From Acidithiobacillus sp. AMEEHan (GTDB lineage Bacteria > Pseudomonadota > Gammaproteobacteria > Acidithiobacillales > Acidithiobacillaceae): a stretch of 64,000 bases of DNA. The position numbers and the translations under genes were made by a program. This document shows, one piece after another, positions 46,050 through 56,513 of the stretch. The DNA lies in contig NZ_CP118747.1 in the NCBI RefSeq assembly GCF_030996345.1, positions 1,362,001-1,426,000 of the forward strand, read 5' to 3'. The notes below the pieces were generated by a model. It worked only from the letters and a program-made list of their open reading frames with translations, did no database searches and was not told where the DNA came from. The first letter of the stretch is position 1, and the number at the start of each line of letters is the position of its first letter.

Positions 46050-46644
46050 ATGAAAATCAGTCAGCCAACCCCTAATTCCCTACCCAAACTCCTGGACCAA
46101 ATGCGCGCCAGGATCAGGGCGTTGCACTACAGCATCCGTACCGAAGAGGCCTATACGGACTGGTCGCGGCACCCCAAGGAGATGGGAGCCACAGAGATCG
46201 AGGCATTCCTCAGTTATCTAGCGGTAGAGCGCAAGGTGTCGTCCTCTACGCAAAATCAGGCTAAGGCGGCGTTGCTTTTTCTCTATAAGCAAGTGCTTGA
46301 TATTGACCTGCCCTGGCTGGACGATATCACCAGCGCCAAGCTTTCCCAACACTTGCCTACGGTGCTGACCTCCGGCGAAGCGCGGGCGTTGCTGCATGAG
46401 CTTTCAGGGACCATGTGGTAGGTGGCCAATCTGCCGTGCGCACGGGGGCGCAACGGCGACACCATATTCATGAGGCTTCCGTACAGCGCGCCATCCGCAC
46501 GGCGGCGAGCCGTGCGGGCATCGTCAAGCCCGTGACGCCGTCTATGACTATATTAGAGTGTTACGCGTACTGCACGCGGCCTGACAATGGCCGCCGGTCG
46601 AGAGATGACGCCCTGCATCTAGTGCTCACCGCAGATTGGTCCTG
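46050..46644 (+). pseudogene. intI: Decayed integron integrase IntI
   Basis: The N-terminal part (ATG 46050) matches integron integrases: RIRALHYSIRTEEAYTDW, HPKEMGATEIEAFLSYLA and STQNQAKAALLFLYKQVL. About ten residues are missing after DW. After LSGTMW a stop ends the frame at 46421. In another frame RRHHIHEASVQRAIRTAASR and GIVKPVTP follow, the block before box II, with the whole box I region lost. The H-x-x-R box and the active-site Tyr region are gone or garbled. A degraded DNGRRSRDDAL end can be seen. The gene is divergent from the cassettes, as in normal integrons, and is dead. Confidence 0.9.
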
Positions 46645-46755
46645 AGCTACGTTTGACAACATGAGAAATTTTCTCGGAATATGCCGGAAACGCGTCCAGC
46701 TGGGGCTAGCAGAGAACTGGCTGCCGGATGATTCGGCCGTTTTTGCGTCGCAATC

Positions 46756-47694
46756 TCAGCCCTTGGCTGCTGGCCCCGACCCGTTTTTCTGCACGATGGC
46801 GAGCGCCGTGGAAACGAGGGCGCCCACGTTGCCGAGTTCAGCGGGAATGACCAGACTGGTACCGGCCTTGGCGAGGTTCCCCCATTTTTCGATGTAATCC
46901 TTGGCAATCTGCATCTGCAGAGCCTCGATCCCGCCAGGTTCGCGGGCAGCGGCGCCGATGGTGCTGATGGCCTTGGCCGTGGCCTCGGCGACCAGGGCAA
47001 TTGCCTGCGCCTCGCCTTCGGCACGTAGGATCTCCGCCTGCTTGCGACCATCGGCGATGTTGATTTCCTGCTGCCGCTGTCCTTCGGAGGTGTTGATCTG
47101 CTGCTGCCGTTGCCCTTCGGACTTGGCGATGATGGCGCGTTTTTCGCGTTCGGCGGTGATCTGCAGCTCCATGGCGCGGATGATCTCACCCGGCGGGGTA
47201 ATATCCTTGATTTCGTAGCGCAGCACTTTCACCCCCCAGTTCAGGGCGGCTTCGTCTACGGCCTCAGCCACCGCCGCGTTCAGGAGCTGCCGCGACGACA
47301 GGGCGGCGTCGAGATGCAGTTTACCGATTTCCGAACGCATGCTGGTTTGCGCGAGCTGGATGACGGCATTGAACGGGTTGCTCGAGCCATAGGCCGCCTT
47401 GACCGCATCGGTGATCTGTACGTAGAGCACGCCATCGACAGTCATGGTGGTGTTGTCGAGGGAGATGCAAACCTGGGCGGGCACCTCCATGGGCAATTCG
47501 CGCATGTCGAAGCGGTAAGCGACGCGATCGATGAAGGGGACGATGAGATTCAGACCCGGTTGCAGGGTCACATGATAGCGACCGAGGCGTTCCACCACCC
47601 AGGCGCGCTGCTGGGGCACCACGCGGATGGTAGCGCGCAGCACGAAAAAGACGACGATCAGGACGACGACGATGCTGATGAGGGTGGTAGGCAT
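46756..47694 (-). CDS. qmcA: SPFH/stomatin-family protein QmcA
   Basis: A 312-aa membrane protein with one N-terminal transmembrane helix (about 5-21) and an SPFH domain, including VVERLGRYHVTLQPGLN near 33 and a coiled coil near 190-245 (EGQRQQQINTSEGQRQQEIN). Such proteins form membrane assemblies that act with NfeD partners and proteases. ATG 47694 overlaps nfeD by 37 bp. Its last 69 coding bases have a second copy at 40626-40698. Confidence 0.93.
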   Translation of the reverse strand: MPTTLISIVVVLIVVFFVLRATIRVVPQQRAWVVERLGRYHVTLQPGLNLIVPFIDRVAYRFDMRELPMEVPAQVCISLDNTTMTVDGVLYVQITDAVKAAYGSSNPFNAVIQLAQTSMRSEIGKLHLDAALSSRQLLNAAVAEAVDEAALNWGVKVLRYEIKDITPPGEIIRAMELQITAEREKRAIIAKSEGQRQQQINTSEGQRQQEINIADGRKQAEILRAEGEAQAIALVAEATAKAISTIGAAAREPGGIEALQMQIAKDYIEKWGNLAKAGTSLVIPAELGNVGALVSTALAIVQKNGSGPAAKG

Positions 47695-48125
47695 AGCGAC
47701 TCCCCGGACGATGGCGGAACGACGGCAATGTGCAAGAGATTTCCCTCGTGCGCGACGATGACCGCGGCGGCGCCAGGACAGGCAGTATCGCCTTCTTCCA
47801 GCACCGCCGGCCACTCACTGCCACGATAACGGACCCGGTAGCGCCCTTGGGCGTCGGGACCACGGAGCACCTCCACCGCTTGGCCCAGATCGAGGTCGTC
47901 GACGCCGCTGGCTTTGCGTGCCAGCCGATGGCGCAGCCAAGCACTGACGAGAATGAGGACCACGCTGCTGGCGAGAAAGACCCAGTGCAGAGTGAGATGC
48001 GGTAGGAAAAGCCCGGCGAGGAGGGCGATCAGGGCAGCGATGGCAACCGCGGCGAGGTAGAAGGTACCGGTGAAGAGCTCTGCCAGACCTGCGACAACGG
48101 CAATGATCAGGTAGAGCAGGAGCAC
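47658..48125 (-). CDS. NfeD-like membrane protein
   Basis: A 155-aa protein with three transmembrane helices (about 3-20, 22-42 and 48-66) and a C-terminal OB-fold (VGQAVEVLRG-like segment, then RYRVRYRGSEWPAVLEEGD). It overlaps the qmcA start by 37 bp, the usual partner arrangement. Confidence 0.9.
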   Translation of the reverse strand: MLLLYLIIAVVAGLAELFTGTFYLAAVAIAALIALLAGLFLPHLTLHWVFLASSVVLILVSAWLRHRLARKASGVDDLDLGQAVEVLRGPDAQGRYRVRYRGSEWPAVLEEGDTACPGAAAVIVAHEGNLLHIAVVPPSSGESLCLPPSSASSSS

Positions 48126-48128
48126 GGT

Positions 48129-50315
48129 TCAGTCACTCCAGCGCAGGTAGATCGCCGCCAGCGGTGGCAGGGTCAGCGACAGGCTGGCCGGCAGACCGGA
48201 CCAGGACACTGCCTCGCTGGGTCGGGCGGGGTTACCGACATTGCTACCTCGGTAGACAGCAGCGTCACTGTTGAAGATTTCCCGGTAGGTTCCGGCGCGG
48301 GGCACGCCAATGCGATACTGTTCGCGTGGCACGGGCGTAAAGTTGCAGACGACGACCACAAAATCGCCGTGGCGATCCCAGCGCAAAAAGCTCAGCACCG
48401 ACTGTCCAGAGTCGTGGCAATCGATCCACTGAAACCCTTCGTGCTGAAAGTCCTGTTCATGCAAGGCGGCGATGTCTTGATGCAGTCGATTCAGATCGCG
48501 AAACATCTGCCGTAAGCCGCGGTGCCAATCGACATCCAATAGTCCCCAGTCCAAGGCAGAACCGCTATCCCATTCCCGTCCCTGGCCGAATTCGTTGCCC
48601 ATGAAATTGAGTTTCTTGCCGGGATGGGCGAACTGGTAGCTGAACAGCAGGCGCAGATTGGCGAAACGCTGCCAGGTGTCTCCGGGCATCTTGTCGAGAA
48701 GGGAGCCTTTGCCATGCACCACTTCGTCGTGGGAGAGCGGCAGGACAAAGTTCTCCGTGTAGGCATAGAGCTGGCTGAAGGTCAGGGCATCGTGATGATA
48801 CTGCCGATGGATGGGGTCGAGTTGCAGATAGCTCAGGGTGTCGTGCATCCAGCCCATGTTCCATTTCATGGAAAATCCCAGGCCGCCAAGATAGGTGGGT
48901 CGAGAGACCATGGGCCAGGCGGTGGATTCTTCGGCAATGCTCAGGATTCCCGGATGCCGTTCGTGTAGGGCGACGTGCAGTTCGCGCAGAAAATCGATCG
49001 CCTCCAGATTTTCCCGCCCGCCATATTGGTTGGGGATCCATTCACCCTCCTTGCGGGAATAATCGCGGTAGAGCAGGGAGGCAACGGCATCGACGCGAAA
49101 GCCGTCGATGTGGAATTCTTCGGCCCAGTAAAGGGCATTGCTGAGGAGGAAATTGCGCACCTCGTTGCGCCCAAAATTGAAGATGTAGGTGCCCCAATCC
49201 TTGTGCTCGCCCTCGCGCGGGTCGGCGTGTTCGTAGAGGGCGGTGCCGTCGAAGCGTGCCAGCCCCCAGTCGTCGCGCGGAAAATGCCCGGGCACCCAAT
49301 CGAGCAGGACACCGATGCCCTGCTGATGGCAATGATCGACGAAGGCGCGGAACTCGTCGGGGCTGCCAAAACGACTGGTGGGGGCAAAGTAACCGCTGAC
49401 CTGATAGCCCCAGGATTCATCCAAGGGGTGCTCCATGACAGGCAGCAACTCCAGATGGGTAAAGCCCATTTCCTTGCAGTAGGCCACCAGTTCTTCGGCG
49501 AGTTCGGTGTAGCTGCAAAAGCTGTTGTCGGCACGGCGCCGCCAGGAGCCAAGATGTACCTCATAAATGCTCATGGGCGCTGCCTGCCAATCTGCCCCGG
49601 CGCGCCCTTGCAGCCACGCGTCGTCCTGCCACTGATGCTGTGCTTCGACTACGCGGGCAGCGGTTTCCGGGCGTAGTTCAAAGCTCTGGGCATACGGATC
49701 GGTCTTCACGAAGACGTTGCCGGATTCGCGATGACGGATCTCGAACTTGTAAAGGGCGCCCGCGCCGAGTCCTGGTAGGAAAAGCTCCCAGAGACCACTC
49801 TGGCCGCGTGCGCGCATGGGGTGTATCCGACCATCCCAGGCATTGAAATCGCCAACCACGCTGACGCGTTCGGCATTCGGCGCCCAGACGGCGAAGAGCA
49901 CCCCCTCGACTCCTTCGTACTTGCGCAGATGTGCGCCCAGGCTGCGGTACGCATCCAGCCAGCGACCCTCGCCGAAGAGGTAGATGTCCATCTCGCCGAG
50001 CACCGGCTGAAAGGTGTACGGGTCATGCTGTTCGTGCCAGTTTCCCACGCCATCCTGCCAACGCAAACGGTAGGGCTGCGCCAGTCGTGTGTTCGATTCG
50101 CAGAAGAAGATCCCATCCTCGGCCACGCAATGCATGGGCCGAGCCTTACCGCGTTTGGGCAATAGCTCGGCCTGTTTGGCATGGGGCAGGTAGGCCCGTT
50201 GTACCCAACCGTTGCCCACGGGATGCTGGCCGAGGAAGGCAAAGGGATCGTGATGACGCGCAGCAAGAATGGCGTCTACGTCACTGGTGTTCATGCTCAG
50301 CATCTCGGCCACCAT
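48129..50315 (-). CDS. glgB: 1,4-alpha-glucan branching enzyme
   Basis: A 728-aa GH13 enzyme that forms alpha-1,6 branches in glycogen. Carbohydrate-binding N-terminal domains (about 10-220) precede the catalytic barrel. [21 protein letters not shown] carries the nucleophile Asp, [10 protein letters not shown] the acid Glu, and [12 protein letters not shown] the third Asp. No other glg gene is adjacent, so it is isolated between tatC and nfeD. Start ATG 50315; 50303 and 50294 are also possible. Confidence 0.95.
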   Translation of the reverse strand: MVAEMLSMNTSDVDAILAARHHDPFAFLGQHPVGNGWVQRAYLPHAKQAELLPKRGKARPMHCVAEDGIFFCESNTRLAQPYRLRWQDGVGNWHEQHDPYTFQPVLGEMDIYLFGEGRWLDAYRSLGAHLRKYEGVEGVLFAVWAPNAERVSVVGDFNAWDGRIHPMRARGQSGLWELFLPGLGAGALYKFEIRHRESGNVFVKTDPYAQSFELRPETAARVVEAQHQWQDDAWLQGRAGADWQAAPMSIYEVHLGSWRRRADNSFCSYTELAEELVAYCKEMGFTHLELLPVMEHPLDESWGYQVSGYFAPTSRFGSPDEFRAFVDHCHQQGIGVLLDWVPGHFPRDDWGLARFDGTALYEHADPREGEHKDWGTYIFNFGRNEVRNFLLSNALYWAEEFHIDGFRVDAVASLLYRDYSRKEGEWIPNQYGGRENLEAIDFLRELHVALHERHPGILSIAEESTAWPMVSRPTYLGGLGFSMKWNMGWMHDTLSYLQLDPIHRQYHHDALTFSQLYAYTENFVLPLSHDEVVHGKGSLLDKMPGDTWQRFANLRLLFSYQFAHPGKKLNFMGNEFGQGREWDSGSALDWGLLDVDWHRGLRQMFRDLNRLHQDIAALHEQDFQHEGFQWIDCHDSGQSVLSFLRWDRHGDFVVVVCNFTPVPREQYRIGVPRAGTYREIFNSDAAVYRGSNVGNPARPSEAVSWSGLPASLSLTLPPLAAIYLRWSD

Positions 50316-50375
50316 CGATCACCTCCCTTGGGCATCCTTCGGTGAGCATAGCACAGGGGAAAGAAAAGTCCCGCG

Positions 50376-51200
50376 CTAGTCGTCGCGGAAGCTATCTTCG
50401 GCAGCGTCCATGGCACGCTCGGGGTCGGTCTCTTCTGCGGGCACGCTGTCGGCCATGCGCTTCCGTCTGCGTTCGAAGTAGGCGGAAAATAACAGCCCCA
50501 TTTCAAACAGCATATACATGGGGATCATCAGCAGGACCATCGACATGACATCCGGCGGACTGAGAATCGCCGCGGCAATGGCGCAGACGAGGAAGGCATA
50601 GCGTCGTCCCCGGCGCAGGGTATCGAGCTGCAGAACGCCGATCTGCACCAGCACCACCACCAGGATCGGAATTTGGAAGGCCAGCCCAAAGGCCAGGGAA
50701 AACTTGACGATCAGCGCGAGATAATTGCTGACCTTGGGCATGGCGGTGATGTCGTTGCCAGAGAAGCTGGCAAAGAAGCGAAAGGCGTTGGGAAAGACGA
50801 CGAAATACGCGAAGACGATGCCCGCCACGAATAACGCGAGGGAAGTGAACAGAATCGGAAAAAATACCCGCCGTTCGTGGGTATATAGACCTGGTGCGAC
50901 AAAGGCCCAGAACTGGTACAGAATCACCGGCAGGGCGAGGATGAAGCCGGAAATGAGCGATAGCTGCACGTAGGTCAGAAAGACCTCGGGCAAGCTGGTG
51001 TAAATCAGGTGGCTGCCTTTGGGCAGGACCGAGATCAATGGCTGGGCAAGAATGCCATAGATCTGCTGGGCGAAGGGATAGGAGACAAGAAAACCCACGA
51101 AGAGCGCGATGACCGCAAAGAGGACTCTGCGACGTAGCTCCAAGAGATGGCCGATGAAGGTATTTTCTGCGGACCCGCTCAGTTTGTCTGCACTCGCCAT
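50376..51200 (-). CDS. tatC: Sec-independent protein translocase TatC
   Basis: A 274-aa membrane protein with six transmembrane helices and the typical FIGHLLELRRRVLF start. PLISVLPKGSHLIYTSLPEVFLTY and FLVCAIAAAILSPPDVMSM are conserved. It binds the twin-arginine signal. The C-terminal charged tail (DSVPAEETDPERAMDAAE) is longer than in E. coli. Last of tatABC. Confidence 0.97.
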   Translation of the reverse strand: MASADKLSGSAENTFIGHLLELRRRVLFAVIALFVGFLVSYPFAQQIYGILAQPLISVLPKGSHLIYTSLPEVFLTYVQLSLISGFILALPVILYQFWAFVAPGLYTHERRVFFPILFTSLALFVAGIVFAYFVVFPNAFRFFASFSGNDITAMPKVSNYLALIVKFSLAFGLAFQIPILVVVLVQIGVLQLDTLRRGRRYAFLVCAIAAAILSPPDVMSMVLLMIPMYMLFEMGLLFSAYFERRRKRMADSVPAEETDPERAMDAAEDSFRDD

Positions 51201-51257
51201 GAAATTCCAGGAGCTATCAGGGTGTCGGCAGGGGTGGCACTACCCCGGAGTAGTTCA

Positions 51258-51650
51258 TCAGTGCAGCGTTTGATCCTGGGGGCGGGAGGGGCTGCTGCTC
51301 GGGGGCGGCAGTGTGACTTCCGGCTCGCCTCCTGATCCGCTGGAACCAAGCTGTGTCCCCGTCTCGATGGGATTCCCTTCGGCCAACAGAGGCTCCTCGA
51401 TACTCGCCTTGAATTTCTCCACTTCCTGCAGTGGCTCATTGGCAAAGCCTTTGAGTTTCTCTGCCTCTTTCCGCATCTCGTCGAGCAGCAACTGTTGTTC
51501 CACTTCTGAGCGCACGTTATTCACCGTGCGCCGGAAGTAGCCCACCCATTTCCCCGCAGTACGCGCCAACTCGGGCAATTTTTCCGGCCCGACTACCAAT
51601 AAGGCAATGACCGCGAGGAGGGCGAGTTCGCCAAAGCTGAAATCAAACAT
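51258..51650 (-). CDS. tatB: Sec-independent protein translocase TatB
   Basis: A 130-aa protein with the N-terminal MFDFSFGELALLAVIALLVV helix and an amphipathic helix (GPEKLPELARTAGKWVGYF) typical of TatB. It starts 3 bases after tatA. Confidence 0.95.
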   Translation of the reverse strand: MFDFSFGELALLAVIALLVVGPEKLPELARTAGKWVGYFRRTVNNVRSEVEQQLLLDEMRKEAEKLKGFANEPLQEVEKFKASIEEPLLAEGNPIETGTQLGSSGSGGEPEVTLPPPSSSPSRPQDQTLH

Positions 51651-51653
51651 GGC

Positions 51654-51884
51654 TTAGCTGCGGTGAATGCTTTCCTGTTCGGTCTTCGGGCTGACTTCGG
51701 CTTCAATGGTATGCCCGATGGCAGCCTCTTTTTCCTTCTTTTCCTCTTCTTCCTTGACCGCGGAGCGGAAGCCCTTGATGGCCGAGCCCAGATCGGAGCC
51801 GACGTTACGCAGCTTGGCGGTGCCAAAGAGGGCCACCACGATCAACAGGATGATAATCAAATGCCAAATACTGAAAGCGCCCAT
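51654..51884 (-). CDS. tatA: Sec-independent protein translocase TatA
   Basis: A 76-aa pore-forming Tat subunit: [20 protein letters not shown], then [20 protein letters not shown], and a charged tail. First gene of tatABC, after hisIE. Confidence 0.96.
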   Translation of the reverse strand: MGAFSIWHLIIILLIVVALFGTAKLRNVGSDLGSAIKGFRSAVKEEEEKKEKEAAIGHTIEAEVSPKTEQESIHRS

Positions 51885-51953
51885 GTGAATCTCCTTCCCT
51901 TACGGGATGATGCGCCAATGCACTCCTGACCATAGTCAAGAAGGATAACAGCG

Positions 51954-52637
51954 TCAAGCCGACTTGCGAGATGCCTTTTCGACCAATCCGGACAATCCCT
52001 CGCGGCGTTGCAACTCGCCCAATACGTCATCGATATGCAAGTCTCGTTCCTCCAGCGCCACCATGAGGTGGAAGAGCAAGTCTGCGGCCTCGGCAAGCAC
52101 CGGTTGCGTCTCGGGATTCTTGCAGGCGATCAGAAACTCTGTGGCCTCCTCTCCCACTTTCTTGAGGATCCGATCACGGCCGCCTTGGAGCAATTTGGCC
52201 ACATAGGACTGTGCCGGGTCGGCCTGCCGTCGTTGCTGGATGACCGCCTGGAGATCATCGAGAACGCTGCCACCCGGAGGCACGGAATCTTCCCAGTTCT
52301 GCTCTCCAGCCGCGTGGAAAAAGCAGGTGTCGGCGCCGGTATGGCAGGCGGGGCCCTCCTGCAGCACACGTAAGAGCAAAGTGTCGCCATCACAGTCCAG
52401 GTGAACGCTTTGTAAATGCTGCACATGCCCAGAACTTTCGCCCTTGCGCCAGAGGGCTTGACGCGAGCGCGACCAGTAAATGCCCCGACGTTCCGCCAGA
52501 CTCAGGCGCAGGGCCTCGGCATTCATCCACGCCAGCATCAATACCTGTCCACTCCGTGCATCCTGAGCAATCGCCGGAACCAGGCCCTGCGCATTCCAGT
52601 GCACCGCAGCGAGCAGCTTGTCGTACTGACTATCCAT
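51954..52637 (-). CDS. hisIE: Bifunctional phosphoribosyl-AMP cyclohydrolase / phosphoribosyl-ATP pyrophosphatase
   Basis: A 227-aa fusion for histidine steps 2 and 3. The HisI half has [11 protein letters not shown], the YWSRSR segment, and Cys residues in HLDCDGD and [11 protein letters not shown] for metal binding. The HisE half has [15 protein letters not shown] and [13 protein letters not shown] with the acidic metal ligands. It is last in the his run. Confidence 0.96.
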   Translation of the reverse strand: MDSQYDKLLAAVHWNAQGLVPAIAQDARSGQVLMLAWMNAEALRLSLAERRGIYWSRSRQALWRKGESSGHVQHLQSVHLDCDGDTLLLRVLQEGPACHTGADTCFFHAAGEQNWEDSVPPGGSVLDDLQAVIQQRRQADPAQSYVAKLLQGGRDRILKKVGEEATEFLIACKNPETQPVLAEAADLLFHLMVALEERDLHIDDVLGELQRREGLSGLVEKASRKSA

Positions 52638-52673
52638 GTTTTTCTCTACGCAAACGGGCGGCCTGCGGATGCA

Positions 52674-53435
52674 TCAGGCATCCAGACGCATAGGAATGCC
52701 CTGCAGCGCCAGGGCACTTTTCACTTCCGCGATGCGGAATTGGCCAAAATGGAAGACACTGGCGGCCAGGACGGCATCGGCATGGCCCTGCACGATGCCA
52801 GCGGCGAAATCTTCGAGCTTGCCCACTCCACCCGAGGCGATGACCGGCACGGGCACGGCATCAGCCACGGCGCGGGTCAGTTCGATGTCAAAGCCTTTCC
52901 CGGTGCCATCGCGATCCATGCTGGTCAGGAGAATCTCGCCAGCGCCGAGGGCGGCCATACGCTGTGCCCAGGCCACGGCATCCAGACCCGTGGCCCGGCG
53001 GCCACCATGGGTAAATACCTCCCAGTGCTCGCCACTACGGCGCGCATCGATAGCCACCACGATGCAGGAATTGCCGAAGCGCTGCGCCGCTTGCTGCACC
53101 AGCTCAGGCTTGGCGACCGCTGCGCTGTTGATGCTGACCTTGTCGGCCCCGGCCAGAAGCAGGGTGCGGACGTCTTCCACGCTGCGCACGCCACCACCCA
53201 CCGTCAGGGGAATGAAGACCTCGGCGGCCACCGCTGCGACTACATCGGCCATGGTCTGCCGCCCTTCATGGCTAGCCGAGATGTCGAGAAAGGTGAGCTC
53301 GTCGGCACCCTCGGCATTATAGCGGGCGGCGGTTTCCACCGGATCGCCGGCATCGCGCAGGGAGAGAAACTGCACCCCTTTGACTACCCGCCCCTGGTCG
53401 ATGTCGAGGCAGGGAATGATGCGCTTACTGAGCAT
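52674..53435 (-). CDS. hisF: Imidazole glycerol phosphate synthase cyclase subunit HisF
   Basis: A 253-aa TIM barrel with the catalytic Asp11 in [15 protein letters not shown] and the second Asp in [14 protein letters not shown]. It cyclises PRFAR with ammonia from HisH. ATG 53435 overlaps hisA by 11 bp; the longer upstream frame shadows hisA. Confidence 0.97.
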   Translation of the reverse strand: MLSKRIIPCLDIDQGRVVKGVQFLSLRDAGDPVETAARYNAEGADELTFLDISASHEGRQTMADVVAAVAAEVFIPLTVGGGVRSVEDVRTLLLAGADKVSINSAAVAKPELVQQAAQRFGNSCIVVAIDARRSGEHWEVFTHGGRRATGLDAVAWAQRMAALGAGEILLTSMDRDGTGKGFDIELTRAVADAVPVPVIASGGVGKLEDFAAGIVQGHADAVLAASVFHFGQFRIAEVKSALALQGIPMRLDA

Positions 53436-54165
53436 CGCGTTCGTCCAGACGGCGTTGCGCTGCGGCAAAATCGAGGGTGCCTTCGTAGATGGCGCGACCG
53501 CTGATGGCACCTAGGATCCCGTCTTCTTCGTGGGCCTGCAAGGCCAGCACTTGCTCCAGGTTGGCGATGCCCCCGGAGGCGATTACCGGTATTGGAATGC
53601 TGCGGGCCAGGGCAACTGTGGCGTCGATGTTGGGACCGCTGAGCATGCCATCGCGACTGATGTCGGTGTAGATGATGGCTTCTACGCCATCGTTGGCAAA
53701 GTGCTGCGCCAGATCGATGGGATCGTGTCGAGAGAGCTTGGACCAACCCTCCGTGGCCACCTTGCCATCGCGGGCATCGATGCCGACGATGATATGTCCG
53801 GGGAAGGCCAGCGTCGCCTCGGCAACAAAGCCCGGCGCCTTGACCGCCTGGGTACCGATAATGACGAAATTCACCCCAGCGAGAATGTAGCGTTCGATTT
53901 GCTCGTCGGTGCGGATGCCCCCACCCACCTGAATTTCCAGGTCGGGGAAAGTGCGGCAGATTTCCCCGATGATCTCGGCATGCACCGGTTCCCCACTGAC
54001 CGCACCGTCGAGATCGACAATGTGCAGGCGCCGCGCCCCGGCCTCCACCCAGCGCCGGGCGGTGGCCAGAGGATCCTTAGAAAAGGTGGTACCGTCATCC
54101 ATGCGCCCTTGCCGCAGTCGCACGCAATGCCCCTCCTTGAGGTCGATGGCGGGTATCAACAACAT
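53425..54165 (-). CDS. hisA: Phosphoribosylformimino-5-aminoimidazole carboxamide ribotide isomerase HisA
   Basis: A 246-aa TIM barrel with the catalytic Asp8 in [10 protein letters not shown] and a second Asp in [17 protein letters not shown] 54165 matches the family start. Sits between hisH (16 bases away) and hisF (overlap). Confidence 0.97.
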   Translation of the reverse strand: MLLIPAIDLKEGHCVRLRQGRMDDGTTFSKDPLATARRWVEAGARRLHIVDLDGAVSGEPVHAEIIGEICRTFPDLEIQVGGGIRTDEQIERYILAGVNFVIIGTQAVKAPGFVAEATLAFPGHIIVGIDARDGKVATEGWSKLSRHDPIDLAQHFANDGVEAIIYTDISRDGMLSGPNIDATVALARSIPIPVIASGGIANLEQVLALQAHEEDGILGAISGRAIYEGTLDFAAAQRRLDERDAQ

Positions 54166-54181
54166 GCTCTTTTCTCCATGT

Positions 54182-54853
54182 TCACGCAATCTCGCAGCCG
54201 TTGCCGCAATCGCCAGACCATTCCAGAAAATTGCCCAGCAAGCGTAGGCCCGCACTGCCACTCTTTTCCGGATGGCACTGCAGGGCAAAGAGGTTGTCGG
54301 CAGCAATCGCCGCACAGAAAGGAAAGCCGTAGTCGGCAAAGGCGGCGAGCAGATCGGGATGTGCCGGCTCGACATAGAAGGAATGCACGAAATAGAAATG
54401 AGCATCCTGCGGGACGCCGGCAAAGAGGGGATGCGCTACGAGCTGGTGGAGCTGATTCCAGCCCATATGTGGCACCTTCAGGGGCTGTCCTTGCGGAGTG
54501 TGCAGCGCCTCTTCAGGAAAGGGCAAGACCCGGCCTGGCAAAATACCCAGCCCGGCGTGTTCGCCATGCTCGACGCTGGATTCCATCAACGCCTGCATAC
54601 CCAGACAGATGCCGAGAAAGGGACGATTCTGCGCCGCAACGCGAAGAAACTCATCCAGTTCGCGTTCCTGCAGGGCCGCCATGCAATCGCCAAAGGCGCC
54701 GACGCCGGGGAAAATCAGGCGATCGCAGGCGGCCAGCTCGGCGGGTTTGGCGCTGATCACTGCCTTGCCCCCCAGATGCTCGATCGCCTTGGCTACGGAA
54801 TACAGGTTGCCCATGCCATAGTCAACGATGCCAACGGAACTGCGATAACTCAT
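54182..54853 (-). CDS. hisH: Imidazole glycerol phosphate synthase glutaminase subunit HisH
   Basis: A 223-aa class I glutamine amidotransferase with the nucleophile Cys83 in GICLGMQ and the His/Glu pair in LQCHPEKSG. It feeds ammonia to HisF. Its ATG overlaps the hisB stop as ATGA. Confidence 0.97.
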   Translation of the reverse strand: MSYRSSVGIVDYGMGNLYSVAKAIEHLGGKAVISAKPAELAACDRLIFPGVGAFGDCMAALQERELDEFLRVAAQNRPFLGICLGMQALMESSVEHGEHAGLGILPGRVLPFPEEALHTPQGQPLKVPHMGWNQLHQLVAHPLFAGVPQDAHFYFVHSFYVEPAHPDLLAAFADYGFPFCAAIAADNLFALQCHPEKSGSAGLRLLGNFLEWSGDCGNGCEIA

Positions 54854-55446
54854 CGATTCAGTGTCCCTTTGGTGCTGGGGATGCTGCTGCCAGCCCGTGG
54901 ATCCGCGCTGACCGCCATGCGTAGCGCTCGGCCACAAGCCTTGAAGAGGGTCTCGGCAATGTGGTGGGCGTTGTTACCACGCAGGGCATCGAGATGCAGG
55001 GTGACCTGAGCATGATTGACGAAGCCCTGGAAGAATTCGTGCAGCAGATCGACGTCGAAAGTACCGATCTGCGCCCGCGGGAACTCGACCGCGTAGACCA
55101 GGCCGGGTCGCCCGGATAGATCTACCACTACCCGCGATAGTGCCTCGTCGAGGGGAACATAGGCATGGCCGTAGCGGGTCAGTCCAGCCTTGTCGCCCAC
55201 GGCCCGGGCAAAGGCCTGACCGAGAGTTATGCCGATATCCTCGACGGTGTGGTGGGCGTCGATCTCGAGATCGCCCTGGGCCTCGATCTCGAGGTCGAAG
55301 AGACCGTGGCGGGCAATCTGGTGCAGCATGTGTTCGAGAAAGGGCAGACCGGTTCGCAGCTGCACCTGGCCGCTACCGTCCAGCTCCAGCCGCACGCTGA
55401 TCTGGGTTTCGAGGGTATCACGACGGACGTCCGCAACGCGACTCAT
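54850..55446 (-). CDS. hisB: Imidazoleglycerol-phosphate dehydratase
   Basis: A 198-aa monofunctional His[17 protein letters not shown] and [19 protein letters not shown] supply the His ligands for two Mn ions, and the C-terminal [20 protein letters not shown] is conserved. No phosphatase domain is fused, unlike E. coli. ATGA overlap with hisC and hisH. Confidence 0.97.
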   Translation of the reverse strand: MSRVADVRRDTLETQISVRLELDGSGQVQLRTGLPFLEHMLHQIARHGLFDLEIEAQGDLEIDAHHTVEDIGITLGQAFARAVGDKAGLTRYGHAYVPLDEALSRVVVDLSGRPGLVYAVEFPRAQIGTFDVDLLHEFFQGFVNHAQVTLHLDALRGNNAHHIAETLFKACGRALRMAVSADPRAGSSIPSTKGTLNR

Positions 55447-56513
55447 AGCAACTCTTCCAAGGCAGCAAGAAAGGCGCGATTTTCGGCAGGTGTACCGATG
55501 CTCACGCGCAAATAGTCACCGAGGCGAGGATGTCCTGTAAAGGCCTTGATGAGTATCCCGGCCCTTTTCAGTCCAGCGTGGATGGCAGCGGCACGACCGG
55601 GTAGGGCAAAGAGCAGGAAATTGGCGCGGCTGGGCCAGACTCGCACCCCCAGTTCTTGCAAGCGTTGGAGGACGACTTCCCGCTGAGCGCGGATCTCCGC
55701 CGCTTGCAAAGCCAATACCTCGGCGTGCTGTAGAGCGAAAGCGATGCTCTTTTGGGTGAGGATGTTGATGTTGTAGGGCAAACGTAGCTTGTCGAGTTCC
55801 TGAATCCAGGCACTTGGTCCGGCCAGATAGCCGAGGCGTAGCCCCGCTAGGCCCTCCTTGGAGAGGGTCCGCAGCAGCAGGAGATTCGGCCAGCGTCCCA
55901 ACTGCCCGGCAAAGCTCTCCTCGCTGAAGGCATGATAGGCCTCATCGATTACCACCAGACCGGGTGCAGCGGCGCAGATCGCCTCCAGACTTTCCACCGG
56001 GTGCATCTGACCGCTGGGATTGTTGGGCCAGTCAAGGAAAACGATGGCTGGGTTGCAGCGCTCCATCTCCGCCAGAAAGGCGGGAAGATCCAACTGAAAA
56101 TTATCATCCAGAGGCACGGAATGGTAGGCCAGACCCTGCTGTTCGGCGATGACACGATACATGACGAAGCACGGATCGACCGCCAGGATCGGTCGTCCGG
56201 CACCCGCCACCGCAGTAATCAGGATCTGGATCAGTTCGTCGGAACCGTTGCCGAGCATGAGCTCCATGCCGGCGGGGATGCCGCCGTGCTGGGCGAGAGC
56301 ATCCAGCAATGCCGTGGGGCGCGGCGTGGGATAACGGTTGAGCTCGGCCTCACGCAGCTTTTCCAGCCAAGCACTGCGCAGACTGTCGGGCAATCCATAG
56401 GGATTTTCCATGGCATCGAGCTTGATCAAGCCCGCGCTCTCGGCAACCGCATAGGCGTGGCTGGCCAACACGGCTGGGCGTAGAAGTTCCTGCTGTAGGG
56501 TCTTGCCGCTCAT
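55443..56513 (-). CDS. hisC: Histidinol-phosphate aminotransferase
   Basis: A 356-aa PLP aminotransferase. It has [12 protein letters not shown] near 83, [11 protein letters not shown] near 155, the DEAYHAF segment, and the PLP lysine in [16 protein letters not shown]. Overlaps hisD and hisB by 4 bp each. Confidence 0.96.
   Translation of the reverse strand: MSGKTLQQELLRPAVLASHAYAVAESAGLIKLDAMENPYGLPDSLRSAWLEKLREAELNRYPTPRPTALLDALAQHGGIPAGMELMLGNGSDELIQILITAVAGAGRPILAVDPCFVMYRVIAEQQGLAYHSVPLDDNFQLDLPAFLAEMERCNPAIVFLDWPNNPSGQMHPVESLEAICAAAPGLVVIDEAYHAFSEESFAGQLGRWPNLLLLRTLSKEGLAGLRLGYLAGPSAWIQELDKLRLPYNINILTQKSIAFALQHAEVLALQAAEIRAQREVVLQRLQELGVRVWPSRANFLLFALPGRAAAIHAGLKRAGILIKAFTGHPRLGDYLRVSIGTPAENRAFLAALEELL

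Noticed and set aside
46662-46674. Palindrome GAGAAATTTTCTC as terminator of qmcA
   Set aside because: Too short and A/T-rich in the stem, and not followed by a T run on the qmcA strand.
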